From the NCBI GenBank assembly GCA_003342815.1, contig PTEX01000205.1:950252-1014251 (forward strand): a DNA stretch of 64,000 bases, read 5' to 3'. Position 1 is the stretch's first letter; every line of letters begins with the position of its first letter. Source of the stretch: Eudromia elegans (lineage: Eukaryota; Chordata; Aves; Tinamiformes; Tinamidae). The translations under genes were made by a program, and so were the position numbers. The notes beneath the pieces are model-generated. The model was not told where the DNA came from and did no database searches. It saw only the letters and a list, made by a program, of their open reading frames with translations. Positions 23,447 through 35,200 of this stretch are shown piece after piece.

Positions 23447-23530
23447 TGAGGCCTTCTGTCTCTGCCTCTTTTTCTCTCTTTTGTTCTGTCTCTTTTTCTC
23501 TACCTACTATTTTTTCCCCCCCCCTTACAG
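23447..23530 (+). other. Very strong splice-acceptor-like pyrimidine tract
   Basis: About 75 bases of nearly unbroken C and T run up to CCCCCTTACAG ending at 23530, with branch-point-like CTACCTACTAT just upstream. Downstream, one frame from the first base pair stays open for 16 codons (YSAEETTQEILTLSNR) and then stops. The tract may be a microsatellite-like CT run, but the precise ending in TTACAG is striking. No clear donor follows, so it would be a terminal exon if used. Confidence 0.3.
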
Positions 23531-26329
23531 ATATTCAGCAGAAGAAACTACACAAGAAATTTTGACGCTCTCCAATAGATAATCCTGCAATTGCACTGGT
23601 CAAAGGAAAAAAATACTCAGCTTTATAAATTGCCTATAAAGTAGGTTTTCCTTTTGATGTGTGCATAACTCCCATAAATGTTAATGCTAGGTCTGGGCTT
23701 CAAAAGGAGAATATGCCCCTTGCTGTACTATAGAGTTAAGACATAAGAAACTTGAGGAAATGGAAAAACCCATCTGGCTCAGCAGTCTTGCTATTTATTT
23801 GTTGGATTTTTTTTTGAGCTGCAAAGAAAAGAGAGTATTAAATCCCTCTTCTATATCACTTTACTTAGAGTTCCTGCTCACCAAAATCTAGATAAGTAAA
23901 TGAAATTATTCCTGGGTTTTTTTCTCTTAGTTGCCCTAATTTCTGTGCCAACTCTTGTACCTCAAATATTTTATTTAAAATAAGGGGAGCTAATACTTCT
24001 CCTGCTGACTATTTCTTGCATGACTTCTGTAGTAAATTTGAGAAATGAATCACTAAGATCACCTGACCTTTTTTCTTCTGGTGGTGTGAGTATTTGGACC
24101 ACGCTAATTTAAAATTAATGATGTGATAACAGTGAATAAGTTCCGTGAAGGTTTCTTTTGGACAGTCCTATTTTTGGTCATGGATCTGGGTTCTATGAAT
24201 ATGTGCATCAACAACTAGAGCCCTGCAAAGAACTAGGAAATAGGCAGATCCTACTGCTCTGATGCATTTCAAGAAACCAGGCATGAATGCTTCTTGTTAA
24301 ACCGATGCCTTAGAGCTAAAGAGCATGTCCTTCCTTCCTAGAAACTGATGTGTCTGAGAATGCAGAGTCCAATAGTGTATCAACCCTCTGGAGCCAAAGA
24401 GGCAGGCTTGGTAGCTGATGGAGCTGCAGGAACTGTATTCACACAGGTGGAATACGTGACTGGATGATCTTTTGTGAGGATCAGGGATGCTCAGGTAAGG
24501 GAAGCACCTAGATTAATGTGACCCTGAACCGAGGCTACAAAAAGGACTTCTTTGTTTTACCCTACAATAATATAAGTATTGACTGTAATGCTCTGGTTTT
24601 GGTCCCAAAATGCAGAGAATAAGATGTTATTGGATGTGTGCTTCCTTCTGTAAGGCCACCTTTATGAAAAATATAGCCATAAGAGACTAGTAGATATCTG
24701 CAAATTAAGGTGTCATAGGAGGGTTTGAGACGAGAGAGGCAGGCATGAGGGAGGTCTCAGACAGTGCTGCACGTGCTGGTGGTTCAGTGTGGAAGGTGAG
24801 GTGGGACCTTCTGCGCTGATTACGAGAAACAATGCAAAGCCTAGCAATGGCAAATGGGTATAGAGCACACAGTGCATGTACAAGTGTGTGGAACAAAACT
24901 CATAGCTCAAAATGAGGGAGCAGCTTTTCATTTGTTTTGCTTTCCTACAAAGAGACCTGTTTTCTAGGCTAGAGACTGTTATTCGGTTATCTGCTTCCAA
25001 AGAGGAAACTGCTGATGTCTTCCAACAAAATTTGGTGTTGTGGTGTTATCCACAGCAGCTTTGAGAAGTGTAAATGAACTTGTAACACTTTTTCAAAGAT
25101 GATTCTTTGGTTTTGACTGCAGATGTGTATAAATATTTCCAACTGACTGAATTCCTCAAGACATGATAAAATTCTCATGACAATTAAAGGTGAAACTTTG
25201 AAATTACTTCCTTAGCTGAGGCTTGTATCTTACACCAAAGTGAGAGATGTTCTGTATGTGTGGGGAAAATGTGGAGGTAGGACCATTTATTATTTAATAT
25301 AGGTGTTTCCATTTTAGATTGGATGTTTCAGTCTTAAGAACAGAGCTGCAAAGCCATCTAGACTGACTGAAAATAACTAGTAAAATGTCTTGCCTGGAGT
25401 AAGTCAATATTTTGGCTTGTATACTAAAAAAAGTGCTAATATTTCTAGTAAAATAACTGATAGGGGAATTCAAATATCCTAAGGAACTCTATTAAACAGA
25501 GATTTGGCACAATAAGACCATTAGTTATAGTCTGGCTGATTTGTGAGACGTAGATCTCTCCATGCACCTCTGATGAGATTTTGCACGTTTGCCATTCATC
25601 AGTAGGGGATGGAAAAAATAATTTTATTTGTAAACCAAAGACCTGATGATCGGAAAGAACACTTTTAGGAAGAAATATTTTTGCAAAATATTATTTATTA
25701 AGATGCTTTTGATTTCCTATTTTGGTTTTATTGTTTGTTACAAAACTTTAATAATGTCTCAGATAGCATGATGTTAAAATGCCTGCATGTATCTTCCCCC
25801 TGCCACCGAGGAACTGATCTCAAAAAATCATTTGAATCACAAACAAGAGATCCCTTTATTCTTATGTTTGCTCTTTTGCGTGATCAGAAATACTTTTGAG
25901 GAGAGAGCTGGTGTCTGTGGAAAGCATCTGACTTCTAAATAGACTGTAGGTTAAAGGAGTTGTCTGGACAATACAAATAAGTAGTCATTTATTATATGCT
26001 AATATAACAGGTTGACATAAAACCCATGACTTCAGTCAACTAGAAAATAATACTATAACAGAGATATGTTTTTGAAGTTGCTGTTTAGCTTCATATAAGG
26101 GGAGAAAATCTCCTGTAGCTCAGATGGGCTTATTTGAAACCGAAGCTTTTGATGTTATAATGTGCAGTCTAAATTCATTAATCCCTCTGTTCAAAAAAAA
26201 AAAGTCTCTTAAATGAGTAATAAACATAATAATGAAAATAACTGCTAGGAAGAACATGAGTTACATCACACTTAGTGTTCCAGCTAAAGATGAAATGAAC
26301 TTTGGAAACACAGGTTACGCTAAATGAAT
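23531..26329. other. Gene-free segment
   Basis: No gene or named repeat. Overlapping minus frames at 24705-25000 read the same bases in two frames. AT-rich patches occur near 25680-25760. Confidence 0.5.
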
Positions 26330-28769
26330 TTAATTTGTGTTTTGATACAGAATGTTTAAACATGTTGTTATTTCTGGCACCAGGGCTGATAGCTATTAAA
26401 TGAGAACATCTAAGGACATCAAAGGAACTGGACCTTTTATACTCTTCAGCACCCCCTTGGAGATGTTTATCTGGGCTGTTATCTGGATCCCATACAAGCA
26501 TCGAACAATGTGCCAGTCTCACCAAGTTATTCTCTTTTCCCCAAAGTTCTGACGCATGCATTTCCTGCACAAATGTTCCATATTTTAGAGTTCACTACAA
26601 GTGCACAAATAAAAGTAGTTTGTACTAACAGACCTGACTGTAGATACTTGAAGTTTTTCTTCTATAAAGTATTTGAAATAGAAAAGAAAACTTCCTTCTG
26701 TTTGACTCAAACCAAGTTTCCAGATGTCAGGGTCAAAGGTGGGAGATAAAAGTATCAGGTTTTGGCCTACTCTAACTAGACTCCAGACCCAAATGTGTGC
26801 GATCTTCCCTAGAGGGGGTTCCTTTTGTACTAGTTGAGTTTTCTTCTTCAGCTTCTCCCAGTAAGAGGTCCCATTCCATGCTGCTGAATTATGATACTTC
26901 ATCTCAATCGTTAAGACACTTAAAACTTGTATTTACTGTGTAACACTTGGCTGCAAGTCAAACCTGTTAAATATCTTTTTAAAACCTTTCCATTTTGAAG
27001 GCTGTTAATTCTTTTCTTCCCGGGGTTGTGGTGACTGTGCGTGGGTCCTCTCAGCTGACATAACAAGATTCCTGTTCCAGTTATGCCAATAGTGTGCAGT
27101 AAAACAAGAGACCTTACAGTTTACACAAAGCCTCAGAAGATGTATAATAGTTAAATGATATGAGCTTTGCATTGCCCTCCTCATGTTCGCTGGCATTTTT
27201 TCTTAACATCTGAATTTCTTTGATTACCTGAGATAAAAAGTTTTAAAATGTTACAAAAATAAACAGAGAAGCCTGGAAATCTGTTTAGCCAGGTATTTAT
27301 TAATATAAATACTAAGGTTTAAACCAATAAAATGAAGGCTGCAAAGGTTAATTTTGGCTAAACTTTGAAGATCTGGGGGTGTAAAGAAAGCCCCAGTGCA
27401 ATCCAGCAGCAGCTGGTGTTGGACCCAAGAGACCACAGGGGCTCCCTTCCTTCCTATGCTCCTTCTCCACAGGAGTAAAACATATTAGTTGGATACAAAT
27501 CTGCTTTCTCCACTCGTTCACCTCCTGTGTGTCTCCTTAGGCATCTGCGTTCCCATGTGGCACACAAATGTGCACGTTCTCCATGCCTTCCCCAGAAATG
27601 TGTCCTGCCTCCGTTCGTGGAAGCACGCCAGTTCATTTGTATTTGGTGAGGAAGGGGAAACAAAATTTGAGAAGTGACCAGCACTGAGGCACTCAACGTA
27701 TGTTGTGGAGAGACCAGATCTTCAGTAAGGGAATTACGACTTGAGGTCTGAGTTTTTGTTCCCATGACCTGTGTTGACTCACTCAAGTGCGCTAAGCAGG
27801 AAACAAAATAGATCCTCCCTAGGTGCTGAAGGAGTCACTAGTAAAACCTATAAGAATAATTGAGCTGACACTTGCAGATGGAAAACTAAGGTAAGGTAGT
27901 AAAAGATATGTGATGTAACCTTGAGCTACTGTTTACATTGGAAGAAAGTTTCACCTCCAAGTGCCAATTTCTACCTTAGCATGGGAAAGCACTTCAAGAT
28001 ATCACAAAGAGAAGAGGCAGAAAGTACCGTGCAGGTTGCCCAGTTCGTTCCCTCACCAGTACTGTGTTTTCCCTGTGTGTGTTATGTGGTATTTTTACTC
28101 TCTGATTTTAAATAATTCAGACAATAGGATCTTGACTACTTCCCTTGGACAATAATGCCACAAGCAGTTTGAAACACATTTCTATGACAGGACCAATAGG
28201 AGAGTGAGATGTCTGCTAGGTTTGGAGGCTTCTGAGGGAAAAAGAGGCTCCATGGTGTTGCTGAGCAATATTTTGTACACTGTGCATACAGTGAGGTCAG
28301 TAAAAAGGATTATCAGAAGAAATGACTTTAGTGTTGTTAAAGCAGAGAGAAGTTTTTACCCATATTGCTCTGCACTAGATGCTACCAGCTGCTGAGTATT
28401 TACGTATCTGTTGTTTATGATGATATTTTTATTTTGACGAAGGTGCTCAAGTTTTAGCCACTATTGCTGTTACTGTTTTATACTTGTTTCTTTGATTTAG
28501 GTGCTTTTGCCTTTTGGTGACTTTTCTCTTGGCTTACTTTTTAAGTGCAATATGGTATATAGTAGTGCAGTATAGTATATAGTTACAGTTGTTTGCTTGT
28601 GGTCCTCTGACTGAATTTCTTTTTTCATAATTTAGTCAAGCCATTGTAACTTATTTAATCTCTTGCCCCGTCTGAAATTAAACGACTTTTCTTCCTACCT
28701 GGTTTTTATGCTTGTCAACTACTTACTGCCTAACCCCTTTGAATAAAATGCTGGTTTGACCTTTGCAAG
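26330..28769. other. Gene-free segment
   Basis: The 130-codon minus frame at 26178-26570 and 105-codon minus frame at 26585-26902 show no domain. GGGTCAAAGGTGG at 26730-26742 resembles a nuclear-receptor direct repeat, unproven. An imperfect TATAGTA-rich patch is at 28550-28585. Confidence 0.45.
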
Positions 28770-29618
28770 CCCCTGAACTCAGATCCAGTGGAAGCTTTTT
28801 GAGGTTGGGGACTGTGTGAGGTCCAAGCTGCGCAGTTCCCTGCTTTTGTCCACCACTAAACTCAACCAGGAATTCAAGTAGGAAAGCAACATGTAGCAGG
28901 TAGCTCCGTTAAGGTTCAGAAATTAAGGCAGAGTCGTTCCTGGATCTCGTTTGCAGGAGCGGTTCACTGCAGTGCTGCCAGCACTGCGTATTGCCTGACT
29001 GGAACCATGGCTCGTACTAATCAAGCTAACGAGGTCAAATGCATCTGTGCCTCCAGCAGCATTTTAAAATGTAGCTTGGAGCTTTTGAAAGTGTTTGCTG
29101 CTCTTCTGTTTTAATTGTTTTCTGCAGTCCATGTTAAAGTATTTTAGAGTGTAATATCTATTTTACTATCAAATTTCATAACCTTTCATCCCTCCATATT
29201 CTCATTTTGTAAAGCCAGTGTTCAGTCTGTTTACAGATCTACATTCCTACCAATTGCCATATTCTTCTCCTCCTTATTGTTAGGATAGATATTTCAAAGC
29301 AAGCAGGCTCTGACAACTACCTGACAAATCAGGCTGCATATACAACAGAGGGAAACTTATATTTGGAGTGCAAAATGAAATATTTAGGGTTCAACAATCC
29401 AAAATGAGCCATGTGTCAGGTCAGAGAGAAGCTGAATGTCTGTGCAGAAGGATTTTGCTGGGCAGTTTGACAGGAGCCTGCCTGTGAGTAGCAGGGCCCA
29501 GGGGCAGCAAGAGAACAGGATGAAAAGCCAAATTATTACCCAGAGAATCACTGTGCGTGTTGCCCTGGGACAGAGCAGAGAGAGCGAGCGAAACGCGGGA
29601 GTGATGTGAGCTGAGTGG
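28770..29618. other. GC-richer gene-free segment, partly regulatory-looking
   Basis: From 28930 to 29060 CpGs are retained and compact words occur (CTCGTACTAATCAAGC, TAACGAGGTCAAATGC), which may mark a conserved element. The rest holds nothing I recognise. Confidence 0.35.
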
Positions 29619-29644
29619 ATCCAAGCTAGGAAAAAAGCTTGGAT
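29619..29644. repeat. Perfect 9-bp inverted repeat
   Basis: ATCCAAGCT (29619-29627) and AGCTTGGAT (29636-29644) are exact reverse complements around an A-rich 8-base loop. Could form a small hairpin; expected by chance now and then at this scale. Confidence 0.85.
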
Positions 29645-29875
29645 GTGCGAACAAAGAAACCACTTGCTGTTTGATTCCTGCTCTGCTTGCTCTTTGATTG
29701 TGTCGGGACTGGAGGTGACGTGATTTACCTAACGGTCTTGGTTTTGCATTTGGTGTTTTGCACAGTTACATTTTGGGGAAAAAGAAAAAATGCTTAATGC
29801 AAAGACAAAGATTTTTTTTTTTTCCTCTACAGTGGAAACTTATATATTGCTGAGAGAATGTATTGTGATTTCTGA

Positions 29876-29896
29876 GTATTATGTATTATGTATTAT
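29876..29896. repeat. Three-copy heptamer repeat (GTATTAT)3
   Basis: Three exact copies in tandem, a short simple repeat inside AT-rich DNA. Confidence 0.9.
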
Positions 29897-29943
29897 GGTT
29901 TCCCACTTTCTCACTCCCTTTTTTTTGCCTCCTCTGCTTGCAG

Positions 29944-30038
29944 TGAATTTGAGCCTGCAAAACTTCCAAGGAACTGGACTAGAGTCAGACCCTGGCAAAA
30001 AGAAGAAATGTCCAAGTGATTGGAATTATTAAATAACT
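29944..30038 (+). other. Exon-like segment with strong acceptor
   Basis: A long pyrimidine tract ending TCTGCTTGCAG at 29943 is a very good acceptor. A donor-like ACT|GTGAGT follows 30038. Two frames are open at first: one ends in KCPSDWNY then a stop at 30032, the other stops at TGA near 30020. The stop falls before the donor, so a terminal or noncoding exon is the more likely form if real. No family recognised. Confidence 0.25.
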
Positions 30039-31559
30039 GTGAGTCAATAACAATTTATCTCAGGGTGTATTTGTTGATTTTTGTAAATAACTACTGTTAT
30101 TTGCTTTAAAGTTCCACCAAAAAAGGAAATGATGCATTAAAATTTCTTAGACAGCAAAATGTTTTCTGTGCTGGGATTGCCCAGGAATATTCACTGATTA
30201 TATTTGAAGAGGCTTTATAGAATCTGTCCAGATATACAGAAAATGTTATTTATAGCAATTTATCAATTATATCTGGAGTCTGATTTCAGTTTAATTTTGG
30301 GATAATTCCACTGAGGTCAACAGTCTACTTCATGTTTCAGATATACACTGACTTTTATCATCTAACTTATAATGTCTATATAATTCCCTGTAATTATGGT
30401 AGGGCTGGGAAAATTGGCAGAATATTGTCATTGACATTAATGTACATAGCATTAGATAACTTAGGTGTTTGCTTAAGATAAATAGGACCTTTAGCTGGGC
30501 AAATATTGTTTATGACTGCTTTGGTGTACAGGATGTGCAGTATGTGAAAGGGATATTTTACCCTGTTGTCTTCACTAAATTAATTTCATAAGAACCCAAG
30601 ATAGGGTCTTTTCAAGTCCTTGTCAAATCTGCTTCAAATCTGCTACTTGCCCTTGATCAGCTCCTGTCAGGTGTAATGTTAGTGTCCGGGCTGCTAGGTG
30701 TGTGCAGCAGATACGGAAAAAGTGGAATCACTGGTAACCTTCTCAGGCTTTGAACTTCAGCAGCCCTGTGTCATTGAAGCACTGTAGGTACCTATACACT
30801 AATCCATGATCATACATCATGTCTGATCAGACATCCTAAATCCAAACAGAAGGTGGTGAAAATTGGCTGCGACCTTCTGCATAACCATGTCCTAGAGTTC
30901 CAACTGTTGGCTTCTCCACGAGATCCACTGCCTTTGGTTGGACTGGGTAAACTTTGGGAAGGCATCCAAACTTGGTGACATCATGTAGACATCAAGTGGC
31001 AGTCAAACTCTTTGATATTGCATAAAATGAGCTTTTCTAGCTGCACTTATTTGGACACTAATATCAAATAGATTGCGATACCACTGTCTGCAAACTTCTT
31101 AAACTATTCACAAACTGTGGATGAAGTCCTGACTCTGTTGAAAATATGTCACAGCCACTATACATTTGAGATGTCACTTCTTGATCTGGCATAAGTTAAT
31201 CATCTCCTCAACTCCTTTACTGTCACACCGGTAAAAGATTTTTCAGTATCTGTTTTCTAAATTAGAGCTTAACTCTTTGCCAACCTCCTTTTTAGAGTAT
31301 GACCAGAAAATCCCTGTTAATTGTTAAATGTTACGTTCAAAACCTGCTCTGGAATTTGCACCGAAGGCTGGGTCAGTTAATCTGACTGTCATGCTTTGTA
31401 GACCTGTACGTGCACATTTGACGTTTAAAGTGTAACTGCATTAAGTGTGATGAAGAGGAGCTGCAAGAGCCAGGCAACAATTCATCTTCTCCCTAACATG
31501 CTGTTAAGACCCTCCTTTCCTTTTCTGAGTGAATGTATCCCATAACTATGTATACAAGT
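30039..31559. other. Gene-free segment
   Basis: No open frame of 60 codons or more occurs between 30040 and 31560. A perfect 16-bp palindrome lies at 30819-30834. Some short words near 30300 (CCACTGAGGTCAACAG) resemble the dispersed repeat seen near 13810. Confidence 0.45.
30819..30834. repeat. Perfect 16-bp palindrome
   Basis: ATGTCTGATCAGACAT is its own reverse complement. Such palindromes can be dimeric protein sites, but no known site is matched. Confidence 0.9.
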
Positions 31560-32330
31560 GTATACATTTCAGAAGATCAAATTAACTTAGAATAATTATA
31601 GAAGACAGCCAGAGCTAATGCAGCAAATACAGTAAAAGTGATATCTTAGTTGCATCTTAACCATATTTAAAAATAAATGAAACTGAGTCATTTCCCTTAA
31701 GAATTTTCAGCTCCGTGGTATAGCATGAGAATCAATGTGTATTAGCTTAAAAGGAGATGTTAGGCTTGTGCAAATGGGTTCTTTCTAGTCTGAGATTTAT
31801 AATAATTATTTTCATAATTTATATATTTTCCCCTGACATTTAGTAATTTCAAATGTAGCCTTTAACTATGTTTTTAAATTACTATGGGTTATACTTTAAT
31901 TTCATTAATGATCCTGATAGTTTCCAAGTGATCCCATTATATTAATCTTTCTTTAACACAGAGTTATTTACTCTTTATTTCTGTAATTTTCTCTTGATAT
32001 TGTTATGCCTTACTCATTTGCAGCATCTAACCGATTCTGCTGATACGTTAAAGAAGCAAAATGAAAATTAAATTGCTGCCCATTTCAGGCAAACAAAATG
32101 CCTTTAGAAATTAGTCTGTAACTAGAAAATGTAAAGCAAAAAGTTATTTTGAAAACAACAGAAAAAAATCCATTTATGGGGTAAAGTCTACAAGCCACAC
32201 ATGAAAACCAAATGCTATAGTTGCTCTTACAGCTCACAAATGCTAAGCAGAAGTAAATTAATAATCTATTGACTTAAATCTTAAGTGGTTTTTTTTTAAA
32301 CCCTTTATAAAAGGATCTCTGCAGGTTTTA
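31560..32330. promoter_or_regulatory. Candidate conserved noncoding element cluster
   Basis: Long repeat-free AT-rich block with words such as TTATAATAATTATTTTCATA, GTAAATTAATAATCTATTGA and GCATCTAACCGATTCTGC. No open frame of 60 codons or more occurs here. The texture fits an ancient enhancer cluster, inferred only. Confidence 0.33.
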
Positions 32331-34959
32331 GCTATGTTTACAATTTACCACCAGCTACTCAAGCGTATGCAGTAATAGAATATTTAAGGGGGAAAAAATG
32401 TCAAAAAGCTTTTAAAACTAAATTTGGGGCAATTTCAATTAGTCTGGAAATGTGCTTGTATTTTTAAAACCACTGTGGTTTGTAAGGTATATTCTTCTCC
32501 AAAAAAATTTATGCAAAACAGCTCCAAATGTTGGATATATTTATGGTAGGGGAAAAAAAAAAAGAAAAATATTGTAGCCATCAAAAGATTGGACAGTCAG
32601 AAAATCAATGATGATCTGCACTGTTTTTCCTAGCTAGGAGAATAATTGCATCACTGTGCAGTGTGTAGTGCTGGTCACAGTTATATGTGCATTAGTGGCA
32701 AGTAGGTTGCAGGCTGACAATAATCTCCTCTGTGGCTGTGCTGAGAGAAGGGCAGGGATGTTTTACATGGGGGAATTCATAAAGACGAGGACAGGACAGA
32801 ACTGATCCCATTTTGGTGCTTGGCATCTGGTGCCCGGGGTGTTGTTCTGTGCAGCTTTGCCAGCTCAAGCATCAGGTCTCCCCGAAGGGCAAACGGCCGT
32901 GGCGTTTTCTCACTCCACTTCAGCTGTGGTTCAAAGCCTTATTTACATCACTGCTCCCTTTTCAACCTAAATATTTGCTTTCTTAATGTCGTCTGGGTTC
33001 TGCACAGTGGTCGGAAAATGCACTTGTTTCGTAATGGTGAGTAGGCAATCGCTGCAGTGCAGTGGTTCTATAGGATGGCAAATATTGGCTTTTGAGTGAT
33101 GACAACTATTCAGTGATTCAAAGAGAGAAGAGCCTGTCTCATCCTTCACAGTCCAATTGCCACAGTCCTACTCAAAGCATTGGGCTGCATGCCTCCAGGC
33201 TGCCCTGTATGTGTCCTAACTTAAATGACCTTGTAAGAGGATAATATACAGGTATCTATAAAAGCATAGCTGTAAAGCAGCATCCAGGAATGCACTGCTA
33301 GCTTCTTGGGTTCTTCGCTTACTCAGAGTTTTGAAGTTTGCTAATGATAAAAGTGAAAATGACTCCATCTGGTAAGAGAAATGTTTACACTTCTATACTC
33401 GGATGCTTGCATCTTTCTACTGCTTATTGACAATTTTACTTTGTCAGTTTTACGTCAAGCAGCAGGAAAAAGGAAGCATAAAAATCAAAACGAGCAGAAA
33501 AAAACCCTTTCAAGCTAATTTACTGAATACAATATATTACTGAAAAAGATGTTATCCAACCCACCATTCTGTATATAGTTTATGGATATGAGAGATAGCT
33601 GATTCTCAGGAAAATGTGTGCTCTGCAAACAATAACAGTTTGAACAGATCAAATTGAAACCCTCTAGAAGTTAACCTGTATGGGTTGTATTACAATATTA
33701 ATAGAAATATCAGAAAGACAACAGTCAGCTACCTGAATTTTATGCTTTTGATTTTAGACCAATTGTGCCACTGAAGCTGAGATAACACAGTTTGCAAAAG
33801 AGCTGAGAAGAGTGCCCTTAAAAATCAGGGAAGGTCAAAGAGCGATGCACTATAGACCTTCATTTCAGCAGGAGAGCTCCAGCTAGATGCTCAGTTTTCC
33901 TGCAACATAACAATTCCCTGTTACTTGCAAGGAAGCCAGACCATACTGGAGTGAGAGAAACCTTCTGCTCCCTAGTTGTTTATCCTTTTCCTCATGGCTT
34001 TGGACCTTGTCGTCCTCCTTTGTTGTTACAAAAAAATAGCGGAGGGGAGATTCTGCACGATCCTCCTTAGGAATGAGGCGTCACCTCTTCCCCTCCTGTT
34101 CTGAGTCCTGCTCTCCTTCAAAGGGAGGGAGTGGTGACTCTGGAGTATTGTCATTTAGCAGCTGTGGGAATTGAATTCCCTTTGCCTTGAGCCATAGAGA
34201 ACCCCTCTCACCACTGTAGCTAACATTTCATGATCATGAAGGGCTCTACCCCCGTGGCATGCCTAGGAAGAGTGATTGTCGCCATCACTGAGACAAAGTA
34301 TAACCAAAAGCAAAAACTTGCCTAACTGCGGGGCATAAGGGTATGTGGGCTGTGTCCTGATGCCAGTGACGTGCGGTTCAGGTCTTTGGTGTGCAGGGTC
34401 TGCACCCTTGTTTCTGGTGGAGCAAGTCTGGTTTGTGGTCTAGATTCTCAGGGTGTCCCACAGCGTTTCCTCCCCTTGAGGCTGGGCATCACCAGCAGCT
34501 GATATCCCAGTCCCCTGTACTTTCTATTATAGCACATAGAAGACTTTGACTTTTGTGGGTGGACACTATCGCTTGATTCTAAAACATCTCCTGAGCAGGT
34601 CACCTACCTGGGCATTGCTTTACTGCAGAAGAAATGATACAATTCCCCAGACCCTGGAGGAGAGCGCTGACAGGCTCGTGTTGATGAGGGAACTTCTAGT
34701 TGCCACCGTGTTTAGTGAGATTTTTCTCACCTACTGTTATAGACTGTCATCTTTTAGGGACAGTGGAACCTCTAATTCGCGGATTCTATCTGAGTCAATC
34801 ACTGAGCAGGCAAGGTTTGAGGTGGTTGCCTAAAGGTGCTCAAAAACACCAAAATGCAAGTAGGATTTGGCTGTATTGATTAGCATTTTTGGTTCTGTTA
34901 TGTCTTTTGTCATCTTCTTTGTTATTTCATATATATTCAAAAGTAAATTTAATCCTTCC
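32331..34959. other. Gene-free segment
   Basis: Contains a plus frame at 34546-34833 (95 codons) and one at 32820-33044, neither recognisable. GC-richer from 33960 to 34520. No repeat assigned. Confidence 0.45.
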
Positions 34960-35200
34960 AACACTGATACAATCTGTTTCACAATTACAGTACTTTATTA
35001 ATAATAACAATGTTTGGCTCTAGATTTCACACATGCATCAGTGTTTGCAGGATGAGGCTGTAATATAATGAACTCATTAGAGCAAGGGCTCCTCTCCTTT
35101 TTGCCATTTGCTGCCAAAGAATAATGGTTATTTGATCCTTGTCCTTTTATTGACATTAAAATCAATTGCTGGTACATGTTGCCAGATAGAATAGAACTGA
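34960..35200. promoter_or_regulatory. Candidate conserved noncoding element
   Basis: CAGTACTTTATTAATAATAA, AATATAATGAACTCATTAG and TTTTATTGACATTAAAATC are packed close together without repeats or coding frames. The texture is enhancer-like. Confidence 0.38.

Noticed and set aside
26730-26742. Nuclear-receptor direct repeat as a regulatory site
   Set aside because: Ten of thirteen positions only, with no supporting context.
26178-26902. Two long minus frames as exons of one gene
   Set aside because: Sequences match nothing I know, and no suitable splice pair joins them.
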